Source: Sitta carolinensis
Taxonomy: Eukaryota > Chordata > Aves > Passeriformes > Sittidae
Length of the DNA stretch: 64,000 bases
Direction: 5' to 3'
Assembly: GCA_032173965.1 (NCBI GenBank)
Contig: JAVUNC010000006.1
Span: forward strand, 40,581,870 to 40,645,869
Shown here: piece by piece, positions 46,057-54,757 of the stretch
How positions within the stretch are numbered: position 1 is the first letter of the stretch
Layout of the letters: each line of letters begins with the position of its first letter
Translations under genes and position numbers: made by a program
The notes under the pieces: model-generated
Told to the model about the DNA's origin: nothing
The model's database searches: none
The model's input: only the letters and a program-made list of their open reading frames with translations

Positions 46057-48445
46057 TCTCCTGAGCCCACTGGGATCCATCTAACTTCACAGCACACTAA
46101 CCGAATGCAGAGAGCGGCTTTTCTGGCGTCAGGTCACTCGCAGACAAGGAGCGAGGCCAGAGGCTCCAGAGCAGCACCCATGTACGTTTGATATGAACTA
46201 GGAGTGAGTTTGAGGGGGAGGGCCCGTGAGCTCTAGGCTAGCTCAGTGATTGAAGCAGCAGCAGCTCCTCTTTGTACCTTATCTGTCAATTCTGCATGTG
46301 AGGCAGAACGGCCCCATTATGGCGATGGCTCCAGTAGCAGCTTGTGGCCCTTTCATTGTTTCACTGTTTCCTGGGAGCTGCCTTTGGGACCCCAGTATTC
46401 ATCACTGCATCTCTAGATGAGAGGAGGAAACAGGTTTTGTACTGAAGCTGGCTGAACCCTAAGACTTGCCACCTTCACTTCAGAGGGGTGAAGGACTAGG
46501 ATCCTCTCCTTACCACATGGTAAGGCCCCGCCAGTGAGGCTGCCTCCCTCTGCTCAGGCTCAGAGGGACCAGCGAATGTATCATTCTGGAGGCAGTGGAG
46601 ATGTTCCTCTTAGGGAGATAATAGTAGACAGCATGTCCCTGGCCTCGAGGCATAGCTTCTGGCCATATGGCTGTGTCCACTGGTCTGTATCGACAGAGTT
46701 TGAAGGCTTTATTCTGGGTGCCGAGGGCTTTCCACCTTCCAGGCAATGCACCAAGATGAGTGAATCAGGTGTTTCCAGTAGCAGTAGTGGGGACTGTCTG
46801 AGATTGGATCTGTTTAGTTCTTGGTTTCAGACCACCTGTCTCCCAACCAGATGCCAAGCATCTGGGCCTCAGACTAAGTTACCCATTTCTTGCTCCAGCT
46901 GTTCAACCTGGTTTGTGTGCCAGAGTTTCTGGTTTCTTGGCATAAGCCTGTAGCTGCTCCCTGCTCGGCTTCTCTTCTGCTCAGTCCCTGTGCCTACACT
47001 CTGTGTGGGTGTGGGAAAAATCCGTGCTTTTCCACTTAGTGTTCTGATGAAGCTGGAATGCCATTTCCTACCCAGAATAGGTCACTACTGCTGTGGTCAC
47101 AGGATGTAGCCTTCCCCAAAGACCATGTATGATTAAATCTCAGTCCGGAATTCACCTTCTTTCAAGAAGTGAGCTTTCCCAAGAAAACCGGAGATGGGAA
47201 GAGGCATGGTCTGATGCTCAAGATTTATTCATTTTCTGTTAGAGAATGAGGTTAATTTTATTCCCCTTAAATTTATTTGCAAACTGACTTTGAAGTAAAG
47301 CTTATGGGATTGGTAGGATCCCTGGGAGCAGCTAGTCTCCCCTGCCTTACGTGGTACCTCCAAGGAGTCCTAAGTTCCTCTCACCTTTGCTGTGAGAGTG
47401 GGCTTGTGACTTCATCAGGCTTAAATGATCCCCATCAATGGCATGTTACTAGAATTGCCTTAGGTCTACTGGAGGTGGTTCTCATATCACCTCTGAAAGA
47501 CTTCTTTTGAGAGACTATTCCAGGGAATCCAGCATTCCCCATTTGTCTCTAGAGATGGATGCCAAACCATTTGCTCGTAACGTAATGCTCCTTAAATACT
47601 TCTTTGGTGCCTATTGCTAGTATCTGGGAGCTGAATCAAGTGCTGTCTTCCCAATGCAGTGTCCAGGGCAAGGATCGTTCCAGTGTGCCTGTCCATTGCT
47701 ACCAAAAGCAGGGCAGGAGGAGAGCCCTCCTGGGAGGTGGTGAGAATCAGGTGCCCTGGTACAGCCAGGCTTGTTTGCCCTCGTGACGCTGCTCTCCTTT
47801 CCCCCACTGCGTTGGAGCCAGTTCTCAGGTCAGGGTCCCGGCTTGAGGGTCGTTGGTCACATGCAACAGTGCCTTTGAGGACTGAAAAGTTGAGCCTGAG
47901 CCATGTCCAATAAGCAAGCACCAAGCTGATGAGAGTCGCTCTCCTGCAGTGCACTGCTATCCTCATTTCTCAATGCTCTGCAGTTGGGAAGCTAGGTGCA
48001 CAGACTGGATTCCCCTTGGATCTAGTGGAGAATTGGGGTTCCTGACAGAGGATGCCCTGCGCTCCACAATCTCATATGTGCCTTAGAGGATTCACGCTAT
48101 CCAGGTTGTGCCTGTTACAGACCACGGATTTCACACCAGCCAGCTATGCAACAAAAAAAGCAGTTTAAAGGTAGCACCTTTGTCTTGGGCTGAAAACGGA
48201 AAGGCAGGCAGGCAGAAGTGCCTTTGAACAGTTTCAAACCCCTTTTACTTCTCCCCTTCTTGCAGTGCTAGCTCCATATGTGTTGGTCTCCTGTTAGTAT
48301 TGCTACTGAGTTGTAGTGGAACACAACTTATGCCTGCTCTGACACTCTGGCTGAAAACTAGTTTGTCATTGTCTTTCTTTGAAAGGTTAAAGGGTGGAGT
48401 GGTTTGGAATTTCTGTTTAAATAAATGTTTAAATGCATGCTCCTG
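46057..48445 (+). terminator. NEK9: NEK9 3' UTR and poly(A) signal
   Basis: About 2.4 kb separates the stop codon from a canonical AATAAA at 48420-48425, which is followed by a GT- and T-rich element (ctcctgtgtttgaac, then a long T run) typical of an efficient cleavage site. No other gene is seen between, so the interval is best read as a long 3' UTR. Earlier noncanonical signals cannot be excluded. Confidence 0.65.
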
Positions 48446-48926
48446 TGTTTGAACTCTTTTTCTTGTCTTTTTTTTTCCAAGAGAGGAAAGGGAAATATGC
48501 ATACAGTCATCTGTTTTTGTGGCATTCTGGTTTTGATTTTCTTTTGCTTATAGAAAGAGGGTGAAAGGGCTTTTAGGTTCTTTGCTCTGGTTAAAAAAAG
48601 TCAGTTTCTATGTCCCTTCATTAAAAGAAACCAACAACAACCAAACAAAACCTCCATTCTTTTCTCATACTGCTACATCTCCCAGTGACATCAGGAGCTT
48701 TTGTGTGTGTCTGTGCCTGTGTATGTTGTGTGTGTGCCTGTATTTATTTCCACAGTTTGGGTGCCAAGTGGGGAAATGAGTAACGGGAAGAGAGGCTTAA
48801 AGGGAGGAAGTACCTGTTTCTCTCAGATCTTCACTGATCATTAAGGCCTACAGAAGGGAGAACCTGCCTGACACCTGCTCAGACAACTGTTCCCGTGAAC
48901 TTCACACTGTCACTTTTATCAGAAGT
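48446..48926. other. Spacer between convergent NEK9 and ZC2HC1C transcripts
   Basis: Roughly 480 bp lies between the inferred poly(A) signals of two genes transcribed towards each other. It contains T-rich sequence and a short TG-rich tract near 48700-48740. No gene was seen. Confidence 0.55.
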
Positions 48927-49326
48927 TTTATTAAATTGTGAAATATCTTGACAGGCAGAGCAGAGTTAAAATTCACTAGAGATTTGGATGCTGAAAATGC
49001 AGCATGTATCTTGACAGGGGGATTGTACTGCAGGAGCAAAAGAGGAAGCTGAGTTCAGGTGAATAACACAGCCAGAGTAGCATCAGGGTAACTAACCCTG
49101 ATAGCAAAGTAGCATCCTAAATTTCTGTGCTGAGCCTGATACTTATCTAACATTACAAAGTTTTAAAACAGAGACTTTCTGGATACTGAAACAATAGCAA
49201 AGAGGGGTGAACTTCTCCTCTTTAAATTTGTTAGCTCCAAAACGGGTAACAAATAGTCTATAGCTGGGAATCTGGCAAAAACCAGGCAGGGAATCACAGC
49301 AGCAGGTAAAGCTGAGTACTGCCTTA
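48927..49326 (-). terminator. ZC2HC1C: ZC2HC1C 3' UTR and poly(A) signal
   Basis: On the minus strand, AATAAA (TTTATT at 48927-48932 on the plus strand) lies about 395 nt after the ZC2HC1C stop. This gives a short 3' UTR. Confidence 0.65.
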
Positions 49327-51481
49327 TCAGTGCCTCCTCTGTGGTGGAGGTGGGGGCCGGTTCTTTATGTTTTTGCATATGGGAACGTGCCTCTCAGCTG
49401 CTTGGGGAGCAAACTTGCGCCTGCAGTAGGTGCAGGCAACATAGTCAGGATTTTCGATGGGAGGCAACGGGGGCAGGTCAGACACCTTCCTTCCCTTAGC
49501 GAGGGTTTTCCATGCCTGGCAGGCCTGTGACATGACGTAGATGAGAGCCTCGTGCTTCTGTTTCCTGTTGTTCTTTATGGGTGGTGTTTCACTCTGTGGA
49601 AGGGAAAGGCAGTCAGGGCAACTGGGACCACCATCAGCCTCCATTCTCAAACTTACACTCAGAGCACAACCCATGTCACCTGTCCCTGTGCATTCCCTTT
49701 TGATGTAAAAACCAGCCTGAGAAGTTGAGTCTCATAAAGGGAATCAGAAAGACCAGCACAAAGGAGGATGTAAAGGAAATACAGATGGAAACATCAGTAT
49801 TTAGAAAGTTCTTGGGGATGACCAGAAAAGCAAGCAGCAGGGCCAAGGAACGAAAGAAGGTTGCTATATATCTGCTTTGCAGAAACAGAGCTGCATGTTT
49901 CCACTGCCTTCATTTTAACAGACTGTGTTATTATCTGGATTTTCCGTCAGCTCCCTGCAGCCCCTGATGTCACAGAGCTTTACTGCAGCAGAACCAATCT
50001 GCATCCTAGCTACAGCAAGGAAGTGAGCTTTCTCCAGTAGTACAACCTTGGCACATTATAAAGCCAAGTCAGGACTACTGCCTCCATCTATGATATTTTA
50101 AATGGATCTATTTATCCATTTGGCAAGAACCTTTCAGAGGCAATAGTTGTATTGTATCCCTTAGCCCCATGTACATGGGATGGTGTTTGCATCTCAGTCA
50201 GATTTTGAAGGAGTATGAACAGTAGATGTAGATCCAGGGAGGCAAAGGGACTGCACATTACCTGAGGACTCTCCGAGCTCTTCAATTGCTGATACCATTG
50301 CCGTTCTATTTCTCTAGTTCTGGCCTTGCTGGAGTCAAACACTTGCCTCTTGGAGTTTTGGTTCTTGCTACAGATACTCATGTGTTTCTCAAGCCTTGTG
50401 CGGAAATACTTACGTCTGCAGAAGCTGCACTGTCCAAACCCCTCTTGCTCCATAGCAGTGGCAGCCTGCATGTATAGCATCTCTGCAGATGGGTGGTTAT
50501 CAGAATCTTGGTGTGAGAGGGCAGAGAGAGAAATGCTATGTTTTGGGGCCAGTTTTGAACAAGAAGCTAAATGCTCCACAGGTATGTTGTCTTGTATTTT
50601 GCCGTTGTTTGTTTTGTTGTATTTTGCAGCCACCAGCCTCTCATTGAGTTTCCCCACAGACAGCTCTTGGTGGTGGAGGTGGTGCCAGGCTTGGGGATGG
50701 TGTCCTCTGCAGACTGTGCCCCACTGAAGATCCCAACACCTGGCCTGTCTGCTGCTCTGAAAGTTTTCTCTTCAGGGTGCCTTGTGGCCTTTTGCTTATG
50801 GGTTCTCTCCACTTCACTTTCTCTTCTCTCCTCTACCTTGATAAGCTTCTTCTCTCTTTGAATCCTCCTAAGTGTCTCCACTGTCCTTTTTAGCCTCTCT
50901 CCAAGAAGGGCCTTTCTCTTTTCAATTGCCTCTTCTAGGTTCCTTCTATCTGCTTCCAGCTTTAGGATGTAGGCCAGCTCTCTCCTGCATAGATAGGGAG
51001 CTGATGGTTCAGGCTCTTCAGTCCAAGAGCAGAGCACTGCAGCTGACTGAGACTTTCCTGCTGGAACCATCCCTTTGCTTATTGAGCTTGATCTACAATT
51101 TGGAGCTTCCTGCACGTATGGGAAATTTCCAGCGTTGAGCAGTGAAGCTCTTGCACTCTTGTGGTGAGAAATTGGTTGCAGGGGATATGCACGGTCCACT
51201 CCTTCATGTCTGCCTAATGATTTAGCTGACGGGGTACAGACCTGGCTGATGAGATACTTGCTCTCTAGTCCACCTGACCAGAAGCCTCCATGCCTGGGTC
51301 TGTCCTGAGTGCTTTCTGCACATAGAATAGGAATATCTTTGGTTCTTCTGTGCATAGAGATCATTTGCTCTTTGTCAAGTATGAATCCACGCTGAAAGCT
51401 GTTCTTCTGGTGTTTCAGCTGGGAACCAGGAGAAAACTTAGTAGCTGCCACCACAGGAGTCACCGGTGGAAAGACAACCAT
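49327..51481 (-). CDS. ZC2HC1C: ZC2HC1C (FAM164C), C2HC zinc-finger protein
   Basis: Coding exons on the minus strand: 51481-50262, then 49593-49327, with a GTAATG donor and a TTCCACAG acceptor. A further acceptor (TTTCTCAG, exon from 51488) just before the ATG implies an upstream noncoding exon. The product has a low-complexity N-terminal region, a charged coiled coil at about residues 166-235 (RRELAYILKLEADRRNLEEA), and two zinc fingers of form C-x2-C-x11-H-x3-C: one near the end of the main exon (CSFCRRKYFRTRLEKHMSIC) and one in the last exon (CTYCRRKFAPQAAERHVPIC). It ends in a proline-rich tail. The main exon is open in one frame down to 50567, but the zinc finger lies in another, joined from about 50696-50652. 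One base seems missing, at a run of four G/C in that overlap. Molecular function is poorly known. Its position between NEK9 and ACYP1 on the opposite strand matches mammals. Confidence 0.88.
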
Positions 51482-52073
51482 TCAGTGCCTGAGAAAGAGC
51501 CAGAGGTTAGAAGCAAAGCCATTACAAACAATTTTATCCAAAACTGGACAAATCTTCTAACAGTTTATGCATGAAGGCTACAGACAGAGGTTATAATAGG
51601 TATTAGTAAAGGTTTTGTAACTTTTCTGCTTTCTATAAATCTTTACATTCCTCCCATTTAGGGAGCTCCCACCCTGCCTCTTCTAGGTCCAACCGTTTAT
51701 GCAGCCAGAAATAAGACACACTTTTATTTCTCTTTCTGTCTGAGCCCTGCCTTTTCATGGTAGCAGCAGAAATATACGGCAATGTCAGAGGAATTGTTAT
51801 GCTCCCCAGGTGGTATCCCATAACGTTTCCCTTCAGTTCTGGCAATGTGATCCATCACTCTGTAACACAGATGTGACATGCAGGAGTCCGACCAAGCTCG
51901 GCACAATCTTCCTGTGGCTCGTTCCACCACATCTCCCGAGGTGTGTCGGATGCTCACGCCGCGGGACGAGCGGGGTTACCTGCGGGGCTGCGCCCGGCGC
52001 TCCGCCGGCCTTCCTCCTCGGCAAGCTGCGACGCCCCACGCTATGCTTATGGCCCGAGAGATGGGGTTTCGGC

Positions 52074-52158
52074 GCGGAGCCGTGCCCGCTGCGGAGCCGT
52101 GCCCGCTGCGGAGCCGTGCCCATTGTGAAGCCGCGCCCGCTGTGGAACCGTGCCTGCC
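52074..52158. repeat. 17-bp tandem repeat, five copies
   Basis: The unit gcggagccgtgcccgct is repeated at 52074, 52091, 52108, 52125 and 52142. The first two copies are identical, the third differs at its last bases, and the fourth and fifth are more diverged. It lies in the probable first exon or promoter region of ZC2HC1C. Confidence 0.85.
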
Positions 52159-52303
52159 GCCCCGCCCCGCGCGTTGCTGGCGGCTGTTGCCTGGAGACCG
52201 GCGCTGCTACGGCCGGTGCGCGCCCCTGGGTCGCTCCCGGCCGCGCGGCCGTTCCACCACGGCACGAGCGCGGCGCCCGTGGGTGGTCTTGGTAAATTAT
52301 TCA

Positions 52304-52416
52304 TGAGGCGGTGCGATATGCGTTATCCGTGAGGCGATGCTATATGTACTCTCCCTGAGGCGGTCCGATATGTACTCTCCATGAGGCGGTCCGATATGTA
52401 CTCTCCATGAGGCGGC
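52304..52416. repeat. 26-bp tandem repeat, four copies plus a partial
   Basis: Units begin with tgaggcg at 52304, 52330, 52356, 52382 and (partial) 52408, an exact period of 26. Units three and four are identical over the full 26 bases; units one and two carry several substitutions. The array lies 157-269 nt upstream of the ACYP1 ATG, in the shared promoter. Confidence 0.9.
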
Positions 52417-52572
52417 GAATGAGGGACCGGCCCGACCCCGCTACGGCTCTTCATTGGCTGCGCGAGGGAGGCCACGCCCCCGGAGCCGCCAAGCTGCGCA
52501 GGTGCCGCGGGGTCCGCGGCGGCTGCAGCAGCGGGCGGGGCGGGGCGGAGCGGAGCGGGTGGCGGTGCTGCC

Positions 52573-53247
52573 ATGGCGGACGGCGAGGGCTTGGTGTCGG
52601 TGGACTACGAGGTGTACGGCAAGGTGCAGGGCGTGTTCTTCCGCAAGTACACCCAGGTGCGTGCCGCGGGCCCCGGGGACGGGCCGCCCGCTGTCAGCCC
52701 ACTGCGGGCGGCTTGGGGGGCCGAGCCGCGGCGGGGTCGTGGCTGAGGCCAAGGGCTGAGCTGCTGCTGCTGCTGAAGGGGGCTGGCTTCGCGGTGCTGC
52801 TGGCAGCCCAGCCGGGTTATGTAAACGTGACTGAAGAGTGAGTTTCAGTCTTTCGCGTGAAAGAATATATTGAGTAGTCAAGTGAATCTTCTGCTGCTTT
52901 CCTGCTGCCTGTGCCGCAGGAACTTGGAGGTCTGTGTCTTGCCAACAAAATTGGCTCCTGTATGCGAATGTTATTCTATTGCTCTCTTACAGTTTGGATT
53001 AACCTAATTTTGCTCTGCATTGTCTTCTCAGGGGGAGGCTAAGAGACTGGGGCTTGTCGGCTGGGTCCAAAATACCAGCCACGGCACTGTTCAAGGGCAA
53101 ATCCAGGGTCCAGCTGCCAGGGTGCAGGAGCTGCAAGAATGGCTCAGGAAGATAGGAAGTCCCCAGTCCTGTATCAGCCGAGCAGAGTTCAGCAATGAGA
53201 AGAAGATTGGGGCACTGGAGCACAAGGAATTCCAGATTTTGAAGTGA
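52573..53247 (+). CDS. ACYP1: ACYP1, acylphosphatase 1 (erythrocyte/common type)
   Basis: Two coding exons, 52573-52656 and 53032-53247, encode 99 residues, the standard length for the family. The enzyme hydrolyses the carboxyl-phosphate bond of acylphosphates such as 1,3-bisphosphoglycerate, in the cytosol. The signature phosphate-binding loop GKVQGVFFRKYTQ holds the catalytic Arg23, and GWVQNTSHGTVQG supplies the catalytic Asn41; both are intact. The protein ends FQILK, matching the mammalian FQIVK end. The ATG sits in a strong context (GCTGCCATGG) and gives the expected MADGEGLVSVDYEV start. The intron is only 375 bp. It is separated from ZC2HC1C by a shared promoter and from the MLH3 CpG island by under 100 bp after its poly(A) signal. 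Confidence 0.97.
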
Positions 53248-53690
53248 CTTTGTCCAGGAAGAAGCCAAGTCTGGAGTGTGAGCTGCCCTCATGGAACATT
53301 TCCTCTCTTCCTCACTCATTCAGTCAGCCAATGTTCAGCTCTAGAGAACTTTATTTTGTTAAATTTCTAATTTATTGTTTTTCTGCACTGTTAGTTTGAT
53401 GCTCAGCTTTTTGCAGGTTTCCAGTGGGTAGAGGAAGAGCTGTGTTCTTTCTGTTAAAGGAGCCGTTCAGAGTCAGAACCTCTGTTTTCAAGTGTATGTG
53501 CTTTGGGGAGTTGTACATGAGATAAATCTGAAATTCGTAGAGTGTGGTGCTCATGTGAAGGAAATCACAGAGTCCGTGCTGATAGAAAACATCGCTAAAA
53601 ACATTATTTCCATGCACTAAATGCCTCAGAAACTATTTTATTCCAGAAGTTCCTAATTTCTGTAGAATAAAATTGTTTGGATTTCGCCTC
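53248..53690 (+). terminator. ACYP1: ACYP1 3' UTR and poly(A) signal
   Basis: An AATAAA at 53666-53671, about 420 nt after the stop codon, is the best poly(A) signal. It is followed by T/G-rich sequence (ttgtttgg, cttgtgtgg). The next gene's CpG island begins within about 80 bp. Confidence 0.7.
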
Positions 53691-53739
53691 TTGTGTGGAT
53701 GTCGGCTCTTGGAGCAGGATCTTGTTGCCAAAACAGCCC

Positions 53740-54140
53740 CTCATCCTCCCCGCTCGGTGCCGCTGTGCGGGAATGGCCCGAGGGAAGCTGCGCTCCCGGC
53801 CTCTTTGGGAACTACAACTCCCGGCGTGCTCTTACCTAGGCGCCGCCCGCTCGCGGCTGCGCACGCGCCGTGTCCTCGCGCTTGGAGCGCGGCGGCCGTT
53901 GCGCGGCCGAGCCGGTCCGGTGGGTGCGGAGGGGCCGGGGGCGGCACCGGCACCGGGACTGGGACCCGGGGCGGCCGGGAAGAGGAAGGAGAGGGCGCTC
54001 CGGCTGTGAGGGGAGGGTACGAACAGCTGAGCTGTGGGGCCGCGCTGCCCTTCTCAGCCCCCGGGGCCAGGGAGCCTCTGGAGACCTGTGACAGCGGCGG
54101 CACCGGATCCCCAGGCCCGGCTAGCAGGCCCCTTGAGTGC
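53740..54140 (+). promoter_or_regulatory. MLH3: MLH3 CpG-island promoter
   Basis: This CpG-dense block carries two strong housekeeping-promoter motifs. At 53811-53829 there is actacaactcccggcgtgc, a near-consensus ZNF143/Staf site. At 53858-53868 there is tgcgcacgcgc, an NRF1 palindrome. No TATA box is seen. A noncoding first exon is inferred here, because the MLH3 coding exon is preceded by a splice acceptor. Its donor was not assigned with confidence. Confidence 0.75.
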
Positions 54141-54757
54141 CATGGGAAACCAGGAAAGCAGTAGGCGCTAAAGACTTGAAAACAGTAGGTTCTCGTTCGC
54201 ATAAACAGCTTGCTCTTTGTCTGGCACCCATTGCCAAGCTGCTTTACTCCTGTCCTGGATAAGTAGCAGCAGATGCTATTTGACCAGGCCGAAGCACTGT
54301 GAATTTTTATGGGGACATAGAGGTAAAAACCGGAGAAAAGCAGCTTTCCGCCCAATTCTTGGTGATATTTACTCTATAATTATATTCTGGTGAAAATTGC
54401 GTTAGAAACGTTTTACTTGCGGGTCCATTGCCTGGTACGGTCGGAGTGTGATTTGGGTATGCTAAGTGTGAGAACGCAGCACGTTGTTGGTAAGGAGCTG
54501 AGAGTCAGGCTCTGGCCGTCTCCCCTGAAGGCACTGACAATGCGTAGTCAGAGCATGAGCGTGAAAGTAATCACAGAAAAAGCCTCTGAATGCCAAGAAA
54601 ACTAAGAAAAGTGTATTTATGAGGGTGAATGAAATAAATGAAAGTGTTTTCAGCTCTTTAATTTGTATCTCTTTATTTTTTTTTCCTTTTCCCTCAGTGT
54701 TTTAAGGAACATGGAGCAGTGAGCTCCTTACAGTTTCTTGTGTTTCTCATCTCTCAG
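54141..54757 (+). other. MLH3 intron 1 (probable)
   Basis: This AT-richer sequence lies between the MLH3 CpG island and the acceptor CTCTCAG at 54751-54757. No coding potential was recognised. Confidence 0.55.

Larger units (their letters stand above)
51482..52572. promoter_or_regulatory. Bidirectional GC-rich promoter of ZC2HC1C (-) and ACYP1 (+)
   Basis: From about 51940 to past 52670 the sequence is CpG-rich, and the two flanking genes point away from each other. On the minus strand a CAG|GTAACC donor at about 51980/51979 can end a noncoding ZC2HC1C first exon, joining the acceptor at 51489 across an intron of about 490 nt. On the ACYP1 side an inverted CCAAT (ATTGG, 52453-52457) lies about 120 nt before the ATG, followed by GC-rich boxes (gggcggggcggggcgg). 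Two short tandem arrays lie inside and are listed separately. Exact start sites are not determinable. Confidence 0.7.

Noticed and set aside
51724..51957. The stretch SSDIAVYFCCYHEKA as an immunoglobulin-type V segment
   Set aside because: The resemblance is limited to a few residues. There is no V-domain framework, recombination signal or leader.
52304..52416. Regular repeats considered as a CRISPR array
   Set aside because: The units are contiguous, without spacers, and lie in a vertebrate promoter. This is a minisatellite.
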